Below the pieces are notes generated by a model, which was given only the letters and a program-made list of their open reading frames with translations, made no database searches and was not told where the DNA came from. This document shows positions 45,534 to 54,384 of a stretch of DNA of 64,000 nucleotides, piece after piece. The first letter of the stretch is position 1. Each line of letters begins with the position of its first letter. This DNA comes from Lachnospiraceae bacterium. Lineage in GTDB: Bacteria > Bacillota > Clostridia > Lachnospirales > Lachnospiraceae. The DNA lies in the NCBI GenBank assembly GCA_902363665.1, contig CABJAW010000002.1, positions 186,001 through 250,000 on the forward strand, read 5' to 3'. The position numbers were made by a program, and so were the translations under genes.

Positions 45534-46292
45534 TTACTCACCCAGATATGCCGTGATAACCTGCGGGTTATGCAGTACATCGGACGTTCTGCCCTGTGCG
45601 AGTACTTCACCGAAGTTCAGCACCGTCAGTTCCTCACAGATTCCGGAAACGAGGCGCATATCATGCTCGATCAGCAGAACAGTCATATTGAAATGATCCC
45701 GCACGAATCGGATCATATCCATCAGTGCCTCTGTCTCGTTTGGGTTCATGCCTGCTGCCGGTTCGTCCAGAAGCAGAAGCTTCGGCTCTGTCGCCATCGC
45801 ACGTGCGATCTCGAGCTTACGCTGCTTACCATAAGGGAGATTGGACGCCAGCGTATCAGCTTCCTCTTCCAGTTCGAACACGCGCAGAAGCTCCATCGCC
45901 TGCTCGTTCATCTGCTTTTCCACCTTCTGATATGCCGGTGTGTGGAAAATACCGGCCAGGAAAGAGTATTCATGTTTATTGTGCAGCCCGGTCTTTACAT
46001 TGTCAAGCACTGACATATCCTTGAAAAGGCGGATATTCTGGAACGTACGCGCGATTCCTGCCTTGCTGATCTCAATCGTGCTCTTTCCGGTGATTTCCGT
46101 GCCATCCAGCACGATGCTTCCCGTATCCGGCTTGTACACACCGGTAAGCAGGTTGAATACCGTTGTTTTTCCGGCTCCATTCGGTCCGATCAGGCCGTAG
46201 AGCTCTCCTTTTTCGATCTTAATATCAAATCCGTTTACGGCGCGAAGGCCGCCGAAGGAAATTCCAAGATTTTTTACTTCGAGCATTGCCAT
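45534..46292 (-). CDS. livG: Branched-chain amino acid ABC transporter ATP-binding protein LivG
   Basis: A 252-residue ATPase. Walker A GPNGAGKTT, IARTFQNIRLFKDMSVLDNV (Q-loop region at about residue 85), Walker B LLLLDEPAAGMNPNE. The signature is LPYGKQRKLEIARAM, the usual LivG variant. The start at 46292 fits RBS AAGGAGG 9 bases upstream; the ATG three codons earlier would sit on the RBS. One base separates it from the LivM stop. Confidence 0.93.
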   Translation of the reverse strand: MAMLEVKNLGISFGGLRAVNGFDIKIEKGELYGLIGPNGAGKTTVFNLLTGVYKPDTGSIVLDGTEITGKSTIEISKAGIARTFQNIRLFKDMSVLDNVKTGLHNKHEYSFLAGIFHTPAYQKVEKQMNEQAMELLRVFELEEEADTLASNLPYGKQRKLEIARAMATEPKLLLLDEPAAGMNPNETEALMDMIRFVRDHFNMTVLLIEHDMRLVSGICEELTVLNFGEVLAQGRTSDVLHNPQVITAYLGE

Positions 46293-46293
46293 T

Positions 46294-47373
46294 TTATGCA
46301 TCCTCCTTTTCTGTATTCTTTTTGAAAAGGCGTTTCAGCGAGTAACGCTCGCGGAACTGTCTTGCTGCCGGGCTCCAGCTGAACAGCATGACAGCAATCA
46401 GCACAATCGCATAAATCAGCATACGATACTTCTGCATCGAGCGCAGCAGCTCTGGAAGGATATACAGAATGGTCGCTGCGATCACAGAACCACGGATATT
46501 TCCGATGCCGCCAAGTACAACATATACAAGGAACATGATCGACATATTATAACCAAATTTTGCACTTGTCGCTGCCAGAGATGAATAATTATGCGCATAC
46601 AGTGCGCCGCCCATTCCGGCAATCGCCGCAGAAATTGTGAATGCCATCAGTTTATATTTTGTAATATGGATTCCGATCGATTCTGCTGCAATACGGTTGT
46701 CGCGGATCGCCTTAATCGCACGGCCGTCTCTGGACTGGATCAGGCGCAGCACGATAAACAGTGAGATCAGAAGCAGAACAATACCGATCGTGAACGTTGC
46801 ATCTCTTGAGGTTCCTGTAATTCCCTGCGGTCCCTTGATGATAACTACTCCATCTGGTTCCATTCCAAGTGACATGGAATCCTTAATCGATACGTGAAGA
46901 CCGTGACTGTCCTTTCCAACGTACAGAATATTCAAAAAGTTTTTGATAATCTCACCAAATGCCAGCGTAACGATTGCCAGATAGTCTCCGCTTAAACGAA
47001 GTACCGGAATTGCGATCAGAAACCCAAATACAGCAGCTACTGCTGCTCCGATCAGAATTGCGAGCGTAAACCGAAGCCACGTCATCGGAATTGCATCCTT
47101 TGCCAGGTTTGTAAACAGTGCGCTCGCAAATGCTCCCACACACATAAATCCTGCATGGCCAAGGCTCAGGTCACCCAAAATACCAACCGTCAGGTTCAGG
47201 GAAACTGCCATGATCGAATAAATGCAGACCGGAACGAGCAGGCCGGAAATCGAGTTTGATACCATTCCCTGACTCTGCAGCACCATCATCACTGCCCACG
47301 CTGCAATTACTATTCCATAGGTCACCGCATTGCTTTTCGCTGTCTTGTTTAATTTTTTTCCCATTTCTGCCAC
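46294..47373 (-). CDS. livM: Branched-chain amino acid ABC transporter permease LivM
   Basis: A 359-residue membrane subunit with about ten helices. Family segments LSLGHAGFMCVGAF (about residue 70) and LRLSGDYLAIVTLAFGEIIKNF (about 125-146) are present, as is KAIRDNRIAAESIGIHITKYKL (about 220-241), the coupling loop. Starts with GTG directly after the LivH stop, with RBS AGGAGAA; an ATG three codons later is possible. Confidence 0.92.
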   Translation of the reverse strand: MAEMGKKLNKTAKSNAVTYGIVIAAWAVMMVLQSQGMVSNSISGLLVPVCIYSIMAVSLNLTVGILGDLSLGHAGFMCVGAFASALFTNLAKDAIPMTWLRFTLAILIGAAVAAVFGFLIAIPVLRLSGDYLAIVTLAFGEIIKNFLNILYVGKDSHGLHVSIKDSMSLGMEPDGVVIIKGPQGITGTSRDATFTIGIVLLLISLFIVLRLIQSRDGRAIKAIRDNRIAAESIGIHITKYKLMAFTISAAIAGMGGALYAHNYSSLAATSAKFGYNMSIMFLVYVVLGGIGNIRGSVIAATILYILPELLRSMQKYRMLIYAIVLIAVMLFSWSPAARQFRERYSLKRLFKKNTEKEDA

Positions 47374-48258
47374 CTACACTTTCTCCTGAATCTTCTTTCC
47401 GAGAAGTCCTGTCGGCTTCACGAGCAGCACTACGATCAGAACTGCAAACACAATTGCGTCCGCCATCTGGGAAGAAATATACGCCTTGGCAAAAATTTCA
47501 ATAATACCAAGCAGGATTCCTCCGATCATTGCACCAGGCACGGAGCCGATGCCGCCAAATACAGCCGCAACGAATGCCTTGATACCAGGCATAGAGCCTG
47601 TATACGGATTCAGGGACGGATACGCGGTGCACAGAAGAAAACCGGCGATCGCAGCCAGAGCTGAACCGATCGCAAAGGTCAGCGCAATCGTACCATCTAC
47701 ATTGATTCCCATCAGCTGGGCAGCGCCTTTGTCCTCAGATACCGCCAGCATCGCCTGGCCTGCCTTCGTCTTATTGATAAAGAGGATCAGACCTGCCATG
47801 ATCACGATACAGGCCACGATCGTGACGATCGTAACGGAAGAGATCACAAGATTTCCGTCTGCCAGAGAAAGTGCCGGAAGTGTGATCCGGTTCGGAAAAG
47901 ATACGGTATCCGCACCAAAGATCAGAAGCGCTATGTTCTGCAGCAGGTAGCTGACACCGATCGCTGTGATCAGAACTGCCAGCGGCGAAGAAGCATTTCG
48001 CAGCGGACGGTAAGCCACACGCTCAATCACAACGCCGAGTACCGTACAGCCAACCACTGCCACAAGGATTGCCGGGATTACCGGCAGGTTCATTACATTT
48101 AATGCATTCAATACAACGAATGCTCCGATCATGATAACGTCGCCATGTGCAAAGTTCAGCATTTTTGCGATTCCGTATACCATTGTATAGCCAAGGGCTA
48201 TGATCGCATAGATGCTTCCAAGGCTGACGCCATTGATAAGATAAGAAAGAAAGCTCAT
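47374..48258 (-). CDS. livH: Branched-chain amino acid ABC transporter permease LivH
   Basis: A 294-residue membrane subunit. LNFAHGDVIMIGAFVVL (about residues 34-50) and KAGQAMLAVSEDKGAAQLMGINV (about 165-187, the coupling loop) mark it as LivH; FVAAVFGGIGSVPGAMIGG (about 230-248) is also typical. The start at 48258 has RBS GAGGTG. The SGNH hydrolase gene ends 23 bases upstream. Confidence 0.92.
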   Translation of the reverse strand: MSFLSYLINGVSLGSIYAIIALGYTMVYGIAKMLNFAHGDVIMIGAFVVLNALNVMNLPVIPAILVAVVGCTVLGVVIERVAYRPLRNASSPLAVLITAIGVSYLLQNIALLIFGADTVSFPNRITLPALSLADGNLVISSVTIVTIVACIVIMAGLILFINKTKAGQAMLAVSEDKGAAQLMGINVDGTIALTFAIGSALAAIAGFLLCTAYPSLNPYTGSMPGIKAFVAAVFGGIGSVPGAMIGGILLGIIEIFAKAYISSQMADAIVFAVLIVVLLVKPTGLLGKKIQEKV

Positions 48259-48281
48259 ATTGGCACCTCACATTTCAGGTT

Positions 48282-49223
48282 TTATTTCAGATCCTTTTTG
48301 ATCCGGGCCGGTATCACCTGGTTCCAGACCTGATAGCCTTTCTGGTTAAAATGGAGCTGATCACTCCGGTAAAGCTCTTTTCGCAGTTTTCCATTCTTTA
48401 AAAGATACGGTGTGCAGTGAATGAATGAAACTCCGGAAGTTTTGCTGCAGAAGCTGCTCACCGCCTTATTGCAGATTTGATTCTCCTTCCACAGATTCCA
48501 TCGTCTGATCGACGGCGCAATGGAAATATAGTAGATCGGCACACCCGGAAGCTTTGTTTTCAGCCGTTTCAAAAGCAGGCAGGCCTGAGCCGCCGTAGCC
48601 TTTCCGCTTTTTCCTCCTGCAATATCGTTGGACCCAACGTATACGACTACCGCTGATGGTTTGTAGTTCACGATCAGCTTCTCGTACAGTGTCATCCAGT
48701 CCTGTATTGTTGAACCGCCGATTCCGTTGTTGACCGTTTTCAACGGAGCAAACGCCGTGGATGCACTGGTCCAGTACTCGATGTAAGAACTGCCTGCCAG
48801 AACCACACGTCCCTGGTTTTTGGCAGGTACGTTTTTTTTCTGCAGATAATTCGGCATCCATTCTATGCCGGTGCGATACACCTTCACCATACACTGGTAT
48901 GCTTTTCCCCGGTACTTTGCTGTGATCACACAGCTTCCCGCACGCCTTCCGGTCACAGTTCCTGTGCTGCTTACCACAGCTGTTTTTGCATTAGAACTGC
49001 TCCATGTCACCTTCCCGGACACATTCTGAAGCTTCAGTGTTCTGGTATGTCCCACTGTCACAGAAAGATTCTTTGCACTGAGCACCGGAGCTGCTGCCCG
49101 TACCTGCAGTGCAGACAGCCAGAAAACAATACACACACACATCAGAAGCAGAATGTACCGGAATTTCTTTGAAATTGTAGTTTCCCCGGTCAAGATCCTG
49201 TTTCCCCTCTCTTTGATTTTCAT
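48282..49223 (-). CDS. Secreted SGNH/GDSL hydrolase with an N-terminal Ig-like (Big_2) domain
   Basis: A 313-residue exported esterase. The signal peptide is late (hydrophobic stretch about residues 22-40, ending RAAA). A Big_2 domain follows (about 45-115, with VTWSSSNAKTAVVSSTGTVTG), then the SGNH catalytic fold: block I Ser in VVLAGSSYIEYW, block II Gly in NNGIGGST, block III Asn in VVYVGSNDIAGG, block V Asp-His in SDQLHFN. It probably deacylates a surface glycan. The ATG at 49223 was chosen; a TTG four codons upstream is possible, and no good RBS precedes either. Placed inside the liv operon, between the binding protein and LivH. Confidence 0.8.
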   Translation of the reverse strand: MKIKERGNRILTGETTISKKFRYILLLMCVCIVFWLSALQVRAAAPVLSAKNLSVTVGHTRTLKLQNVSGKVTWSSSNAKTAVVSSTGTVTGRRAGSCVITAKYRGKAYQCMVKVYRTGIEWMPNYLQKKNVPAKNQGRVVLAGSSYIEYWTSASTAFAPLKTVNNGIGGSTIQDWMTLYEKLIVNYKPSAVVVYVGSNDIAGGKSGKATAAQACLLLKRLKTKLPGVPIYYISIAPSIRRWNLWKENQICNKAVSSFCSKTSGVSFIHCTPYLLKNGKLRKELYRSDQLHFNQKGYQVWNQVIPARIKKDLK

Positions 49224-49235
49224 GATCCTGATCAA

Positions 49236-49258
49236 AGCGGATATTCCCGGTCCGCCTC
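49236..49258. repeat. Palindromic repeat, module 1, decayed
   Basis: AAGCGGATATTCCCGGTCCGCCT; one arm has diverged. It abuts the SGNH hydrolase start region. Confidence 0.55.
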
Positions 49259-49273
49259 GCCACTTGCTATGCG

Positions 49274-49315
49274 CCCCGTTTTACAGAAGAACTTCTGCTC
49301 TGCTGTAAAACGGGG
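49274..49315. repeat. Perfect 13-bp inverted repeat
   Basis: CCCCGTTTTACAG / CTGTAAAACGGGG around a 16-base spacer, without a T run. It may be an mRNA structure between the livJ terminator and the SGNH gene, or another repeat module. Confidence 0.6.
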
Positions 49316-49385
49316 AGTACAGACTGCAGATACCGGATCATGAACAGACACAGCCGGGCTGGTTCACCCGGGGCTGCGAAAGAAA

Positions 49386-49410
49386 GCCGCTGCAGAAATC
49401 CTGCAGCGGC
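49386..49410 (-). terminator. Terminator after the branched-chain amino acid binding protein gene
   Basis: GCCGCTGCAG / CTGCAGCGGC, perfect 10-bp stem, followed on the minus strand by TTTCTTTC. Partial read-through would give excess binding protein over the membrane subunits. Confidence 0.8.
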
Positions 49411-49427
49411 TGCATCATTGCAACGAA

Positions 49428-50558
49428 TTACATTGCTGCGTAAGCGCCATCTGTGATCTTAACAGCCTTCGGTGCCTTGTTCGGCTCGCCGTCTGCTGTC
49501 CAGGTCATTCCCTCACCGGTCAGACCGTCAATGGAGATCTCTGTCATTGCAACTTCCATTGCATCACAGATATCAGAAGCACTCATATCCGGAGTTACGC
49601 CGGATTTCTCGATCGCTGCCTTGATTGCATACATTCCATCGTATGCATCTGCTGCGAACTGGTTCGGCGTATCACCGTAAGCTTCTTTATAGGCTGCTAC
49701 AAACTTCTGAGTCAGCTCATCGTCTGCATCTGCTGCAAACGGTGTCAGAAGCATGACGCCCTCTGCCAGAGAAGTATCAAAGCCTTCCACATTCAGAAGT
49801 CCGTCCAGACCGTCGCATCCAAAGAACATCGGAGCGAATCCCATGCCGTTTGCCTGTGTCAGAATCAAAGAAGCCTCCGTATAGTAAATCGGAAGGAATA
49901 CGAGTTCTGCACCGGCATCCTTTGCTTTCTGCAGCTGTACTGTGAAATCAGTCTTGCTGTCTGCGGTAAATGCCTCTGCAGATACGATCTCAAGACCCTG
50001 ATTTGCTGCCTCTGCTGCAAATTTCTCATAGATACCTGATGAATATACATCAGAGCTGTCATAGATCACACCGATCTTGGTTGCAATCTTGTTCTCGCCG
50101 ATATACTGAGCGGATGCAGTACCCTGGTTCGGGTCTGAGAAGCATACACGGAATGCATTCGGATTCTGAACACATTCTACAGCAGATCCTGACGGGGTCA
50201 GCTGGAACATGTTGTCATTTGCTGTCTCTGCTGCTACCGCAATACAAGGAGCAGAAGTAACCGTTCCAAGCAGCATCTGCATGCCCCAGTCTTTCAGGCT
50301 GTTATATGCATTGACTGATTTCTCTGCATCATGCTCGTCATCCTCAAACTGAAATTCAAACTGAACTCCACCGAGCGCATTGATCTCATTTACTGCAAGC
50401 TCCGTAGCGTTCTTTACTGCCTGTCCGTAAACAGCTGCACCGCCGGTCACAGGTCCGATTCCGCCAACTTTAAATGCATCGCCATCCGCAAAAGCCGTTG
50501 TGGAAAGCAGCATTGCTGATGCGCATGCCAGACTGACTACTTTGACAAATTTCTTCAT
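49428..50558 (-). CDS. livJ: Branched-chain amino acid ABC transporter substrate-binding protein LivJ/K
   Basis: A 376-residue binding protein. Signal peptide at residues 1-24 (ending TTAFA), no lipobox. Family pattern FKVGGIGPVTGGAAVYGQAVKNA (about residues 28-50) and GGVQFEFQFEDDEHDAEKSVNAY. The start at 50558 has an ideal RBS AAGGAGGAG. Heads the liv operon behind its own near-consensus promoter. Confidence 0.93.
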   Translation of the reverse strand: MKKFVKVVSLACASAMLLSTTAFADGDAFKVGGIGPVTGGAAVYGQAVKNATELAVNEINALGGVQFEFQFEDDEHDAEKSVNAYNSLKDWGMQMLLGTVTSAPCIAVAAETANDNMFQLTPSGSAVECVQNPNAFRVCFSDPNQGTASAQYIGENKIATKIGVIYDSSDVYSSGIYEKFAAEAANQGLEIVSAEAFTADSKTDFTVQLQKAKDAGAELVFLPIYYTEASLILTQANGMGFAPMFFGCDGLDGLLNVEGFDTSLAEGVMLLTPFAADADDELTQKFVAAYKEAYGDTPNQFAADAYDGMYAIKAAIEKSGVTPDMSASDICDAMEVAMTEISIDGLTGEGMTWTADGEPNKAPKAVKITDGAYAAM

Positions 50559-50595
50559 AATAATCTCCTCCTTGAATTTTCCTGAAATAAACAAA

Positions 50596-50615
50596 GAGCC
50601 GCAGAAACACGGCTC
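50596..50615 (-). promoter_or_regulatory. Terminator-like hairpin in the livJ leader
   Basis: GAGCCG / CGGCTC stem followed on the minus strand by TTTGTTTATTT, between the promoter and the livJ RBS. This is the position and form of an attenuator; no leader peptide rich in branched-chain residues could be shown. Confidence 0.5.
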
Positions 50616-50634
50616 CTTGTGCTTTCTTAGGGCA

Positions 50635-50663
50635 ATCATACCCACTTTGTATGTGTTTGTCAA
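50635..50663 (-). promoter_or_regulatory. Sigma-A promoter of the liv operon
   Basis: TTGACA (50663-50658) and TATGAT (50640-50635), 17-base spacing, minus strand. Confidence 0.8.
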
Positions 50664-50913
50664 GAATTTTCGCGAAAAATGTTATGGCAAGCAGCTACAT
50701 CTGTCCGCCTGCTATAGACATTTTTTTATAATGTTTCAGACGTATTTACATGTTTCGGGCCGGCTCTGCTGCTATCTGCCCAAATATTCCTTATTATAAA
50801 ACATTTTTTCATTGTATTGCCATCTTTTTTTCCGGAATCTGAACAGAGACTTAACTCTTCTGTCTGTTTGAGAAAAATCCTTCCGGCTTCCTTACTTACA
50901 TCTGCCTGCGGAA

Positions 50914-52353
50914 TTAATACGCTTTGCCCCAGTATACCATCTTTGTTGCCGGCCTGCCGCAGTAAATACATTTATCGGAAAGCTGCTCCTGATGGAACGG
51001 GATACAGCGGGATGTCACGCCAAACTCTTCCTTGATCGCATCCTCGCACTCCTGGCAACCGCACCACATTGCCTTGATGAAGCCCGGTTTCTCATCTGCG
51101 ATCTTCTTAAACTCTTCTTTTTCGGTTGCCTCGTACGTATGCGCGTCTCTGTGTGCTCTTGCACGCTCCAGCATATCATGCTGCTCCTGCTCCAGCACCT
51201 CCGCTATCTTCTGCGGAAGCTCCTCAATCGCCGCTGTAATCTTTTCGCGGGTATCTCTGCGCACGATCACTGCCACGCCATTTTCGATATCCTTCGGTCC
51301 AAGCTCGATACGTACCGGAATTCCGCGCATCTCCTGTTCAGAGAATTTCCATCCCGGGCTCTTCTCGGAATCGTCGAGCTTCACGCGAAGTCCGCTTTTT
51401 GCAAGTGCTTCTTTGATCTCGTTTGCTTTTTCCAGAACGCCCTCCTGCTGCTGACGGATCGGAATGATCATGACCTGCGTCGGTGCAATATGCGGCGGAA
51501 GCACCAGTCCGCTGTTGTCGCCGTGTACCATGATGATCGCTCCGATCATACGGGTCGTCATCCCCCAGGAAGTCTGATGAACGTATTTGAGCTTGTTATC
51601 TTTGTCTGCAAACTGAATGCCGAATGCCTTTGCAAATCCATCGCCAAAATTGTGGCTGGTACCGGACTGCAGTGCTTTTCCGTCATGCATCAGGGACTCG
51701 ATCGTGTATGTCGCCTCTGCACCGGCAAATTTCTCTTTGTCTGTCTTGCGTCCCTTGATAACCGGAATAGCCAGCACCTGCTCACAAAAATCAGCATATA
51801 CGTTCAGCATCTGAATCGTACGTGCCTCTGCCTCCTCGGCAGTCGCATGTGCAGTGTGTCCCTCCTGCCACAGGAACTCTCTGGAACGCAGGAACGGTCT
51901 CGTTGTCTTTTCCCATCTCATAACGGAGCACCACTGATTATAGACTCTCGGAAGGTCACGATAGGAATGGATATCATTCTGATAAAAATCACAGAACAAT
52001 GTCTCTGAAGTCGGACGTACGCACATACGCTCCTGCAGCTCTTCCAGCCCGCCGTGTGTCACCCATGCAACCTCCGGTGCAAAACCTTCTACGTGGTCCT
52101 TTTCCTTCTGAAGCAGGCTTTCCGGAATCAGCATCGGAAGATATACATTCTCTACGCCTGTCTCCTTGAAACGGCGATCCAGCTCATGCTGAATGTTCTC
52201 CCAGATCGCATAGCCAGCCGGTTTAATTACCATGCAGCCTTTTACACTTGTGTAATCACACAGCTCTGCTTTTTTTACAACATCCGTATACCACTGCGCG
52301 AAATCCTCATCCATTGAGGTGATCGCTTCTACAAGCTTCTTTTCCTTTGCCAT
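50914..52353 (-). CDS. proS: Prolyl-tRNA synthetase, eukaryotic/archaeal-type
   Basis: A 479-residue class II synthetase that charges tRNA-Pro. It lacks the long editing insertion of the bacterial type; class II motifs are seen as [14 protein letters not shown] (motif 1 area), RPTSETLFC and [24 protein letters not shown] (motif 2), and the C-terminal zinc-binding-like domain ends in [18 protein letters not shown]. Start at 52353 with RBS AGGAGAAG. An IS inserted only 24 bases upstream has cut the gene from its ancestral promoter and probable T-box leader at 55844-56175, so its present transcription must start in, or read through, mobile DNA. Confidence 0.93.
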   Translation of the reverse strand: MAKEKKLVEAITSMDEDFAQWYTDVVKKAELCDYTSVKGCMVIKPAGYAIWENIQHELDRRFKETGVENVYLPMLIPESLLQKEKDHVEGFAPEVAWVTHGGLEELQERMCVRPTSETLFCDFYQNDIHSYRDLPRVYNQWCSVMRWEKTTRPFLRSREFLWQEGHTAHATAEEAEARTIQMLNVYADFCEQVLAIPVIKGRKTDKEKFAGAEATYTIESLMHDGKALQSGTSHNFGDGFAKAFGIQFADKDNKLKYVHQTSWGMTTRMIGAIIMVHGDNSGLVLPPHIAPTQVMIIPIRQQQEGVLEKANEIKEALAKSGLRVKLDDSEKSPGWKFSEQEMRGIPVRIELGPKDIENGVAVIVRRDTREKITAAIEELPQKIAEVLEQEQHDMLERARAHRDAHTYEATEKEEFKKIADEKPGFIKAMWCGCQECEDAIKEEFGVTSRCIPFHQEQLSDKCIYCGRPATKMVYWGKAY

Positions 52354-52456
52354 TTTTTCTTCTCCTTTTTCCATCATGGTAGTGTCAAAAACTACCTGTT
52401 TTTTTGTTTTAAAATCTTTTAAAAACCTTGATTCTATGGGAAATCTGCAATAAAAA

Positions 52457-52527
52457 GAGCATTGACCTCCCTTTTCGTGTATAATGAGTTCACCACAAAT
52501 CCATTACCTCGAAAGGAGCCAATGCTC
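52457..52527 (+). promoter_or_regulatory. RBS-sequestering inverted repeat and internal promoter of the transposase
   Basis: GAGCATTGACCTCCCTTT (52457-52474) can pair with AAAGGAGCCAATGCTC (52512-52527), which contains the transposase RBS. The -10 TATAAT (52480-52485) lies between, so a transcript from the native promoter lacks the upstream arm while a transcript entering from outside contains it and would hide the RBS. This matches the known protection of IS10/IS50-type transposases from impinging transcription. Confidence 0.6.
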
Positions 52528-54000
52528 ATGGACATTATACAATACTTACTTTCTATAATTCAATATCTTTACCAGCAAAACTGCTGGCTTATTCACTTTA
52601 TTTGCAGATATATCCCACTTAAACAGTGGGCTTTCGATGATTCCCATTCCCCAAAGTATCAAAAATTCAAGATTGATGAACTTCCTCTGATCACTGACTT
52701 CCGTCAGGACTGGACCTACAGAGAGCTGATCCCTTACTACGAAAAGCGTTACGGTAAGAAAATCCGCCCTATCAGCCGACGTTCAGAGTGTGATATCCCA
52801 GACTCCTGCACCTGTCCGCGTTGTGATGCACCAAAACCCTTCCTCTACAAGAATAACGGTTCCAAAGGACAGCTCATGTGCAAAATCTGCGATGCCAGGT
52901 TTTCACCAGATGAAAGCAGGTTCGCTTCTGTGAAGCTGCGTTGCCCCCACTGTGGCAACACCCTGGTTCCTAAAAAAGACAGAAAACATTTCATTGTCCA
53001 TAAATGCGTGAATCCTAAGTGCCCCTACTATCTGCACAATCTAAAAAAGGTAGATAAGGCAGATCGGAAAGAATACTTTGGCAAGAATAAATACAAGCTC
53101 CATTACATCTACCGTGAGTTCACGATCGATTTTTTCAGCATGGATTTAAATGCCCTGCCTAAAAATGCTTCCTCACTGAAATTCAGCAGACACAACGCTC
53201 ATGTCATGTCCTTATGCCTGACGCTGCATGTTAATCTGGGACTTTCCCTGCGCAAGACATCACAGGCTTTAAAAGACCTGTATAACATCCGCATCTCTCA
53301 CCAACAAATCGCCAACTACTGTAAGACTGCCGCCATCTGCATCAAGCCTTTCGTGGATCAGTACCCCTACGAAAAGAATGAGGTCTTCACTGCTGATGAA
53401 ACCTACATCAAAATCCGTGGTATCAAAACCTATGTCTGGCTGATCATGAATGCCGCTACACGCTCTATCCTTGGCTATCAGGTATCTGATAACCGTGGTG
53501 TCGGACCCTGCATCCTTGCTATGCGTATGGCCTTCCAGAATCTCAAAAAGCTTCCGGAAAACTTTAAATTTATTGCTGACGGATACAGTGCTTATCCCCT
53601 TGCCGCTATGGAATTCGCAAAGAAATTTGGCAAAGATTTCACTTTTTCCATCACTCAGGTAATTGGACTTACCAACGACGACGCTGTCTCTACAGAACAT
53701 CGTCCATTCAAACAGATGATTGAACGGCTGAACCGTACTTATAAAGCTGCTTACCGCCATACAAATGGGTTCGACAACATCGACGGTGCCAACTATGATC
53801 TGGCTCTCTGGGTCGCTTACTATAACTTCCTGCGTCCGCATAAGCATGCAGGCTATAAAGTCCTCAATGAAATAGAAATGCTCCAGGGTGCCGACAATAT
53901 GCCCGGCAAATGGCAACTCCTGATCTTCCTTGGTCAACAGACCATTCTGAATATGCAGAAAAACAGCACTGCTGCACCGGAGCGGAACTGTTGTCAATAG
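52528..54000 (+). CDS. DDE transposase with N-terminal zinc fingers (IS6/IS240-like)
   Basis: A 490-residue transposase. The N-terminal third carries several CxxC motifs (CTCPRC, CKIC, CPHC, CVNPKC) forming zinc ribbons that probably bind the ends. The RNase-H-like DDE core has D in FTADETYIK (about residue 291), D in FIADGYSAYP (about 352) and E in EHRPFKQMIERLNRTYKAA (about 400). All three acidic residues are present and the frame is intact, so the element may be active. The start at 52528 was chosen by RBS AAAGGAGCC; an ATG two codons earlier overlaps the RBS. Confidence 0.9.
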   Translation: MDIIQYLLSIIQYLYQQNCWLIHFICRYIPLKQWAFDDSHSPKYQKFKIDELPLITDFRQDWTYRELIPYYEKRYGKKIRPISRRSECDIPDSCTCPRCDAPKPFLYKNNGSKGQLMCKICDARFSPDESRFASVKLRCPHCGNTLVPKKDRKHFIVHKCVNPKCPYYLHNLKKVDKADRKEYFGKNKYKLHYIYREFTIDFFSMDLNALPKNASSLKFSRHNAHVMSLCLTLHVNLGLSLRKTSQALKDLYNIRISHQQIANYCKTAAICIKPFVDQYPYEKNEVFTADETYIKIRGIKTYVWLIMNAATRSILGYQVSDNRGVGPCILAMRMAFQNLKKLPENFKFIADGYSAYPLAAMEFAKKFGKDFTFSITQVIGLTNDDAVSTEHRPFKQMIERLNRTYKAAYRHTNGFDNIDGANYDLALWVAYYNFLRPHKHAGYKVLNEIEMLQGADNMPGKWQLLIFLGQQTILNMQKNSTAAPERNCCQ

Positions 54001-54314
54001 AACCGTGGAATACCGGAACAGACGGCTTTGCCGGCTGTGAGGATATGCCGCGAAAGTCTATTGACATAAAGTTCCCGGATTATCCTGTCCAGCAGAAAAG
54101 GGGCAACTGCTCCCTTTTCCTGCCTTCCGGCGAGGATGGGTTCGGGCAATGCCCGATAATGGGTCAAGGGACTGGTCCCTTGTGGGTTCTTAGGGCAACG
54201 CCCTAAGCCCTCGGAGAGCGTATTGGAATTAATATCTGCAATTTTCAAGGTTCATTTGAGCCTTTTTCTTTGGCTCTGTTTTTTCATAATTTATTTGACA
54301 CTACCTCCATCATC

Positions 54315-54337
54315 AGGCGGATATTCGCAATCCGCTT
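54315..54337. repeat. Palindromic repeat, module 1, upstream of proS
   Basis: AGGCGGATATTCGCAATCCGCTT. In the ancestral locus, before the IS, it lay about 35 bases upstream of the proS start. Confidence 0.75.
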
Positions 54338-54384
54338 CGTTACCTGTAAGATCATGAGGGATTCTCCCAAAGATTCCGTTACTG

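Larger units (their letters stand above)
52378..54305 (+). mobile_element. IS6-like insertion sequence with 8-bp target duplication
   Basis: A 1928-bp element with short terminal inverted repeats GGTAGTGTCAAA, flanked on both sides by TCCATCAT. One transposase gene. IS6-family ends also begin GG..TGT..CAAA and give 8-bp duplications, so it is IS6-like; the zinc-finger extension of the transposase is unusual for the classical members. Each end carries an outward TTGACA. The 300 bases between the transposase stop and the right end hold two small hairpins and no further gene. Confidence 0.88.

Noticed and set aside
50596..50663. A branched-chain leader peptide before livJ
   Set aside because: The only candidate begins with GTG two bases after its RBS and is not rich in Leu, Ile or Val codons in a convincing way.
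52366..52388. A hybrid promoter for proS from the IS end
   Set aside because: The -35 is good, but the bases 17 further are the proS RBS region and not a -10 box.
53269..53997. A long open frame antisense to the IS6-like transposase
   Set aside because: Shadow frame of a gene with a clear domain structure; no RBS.
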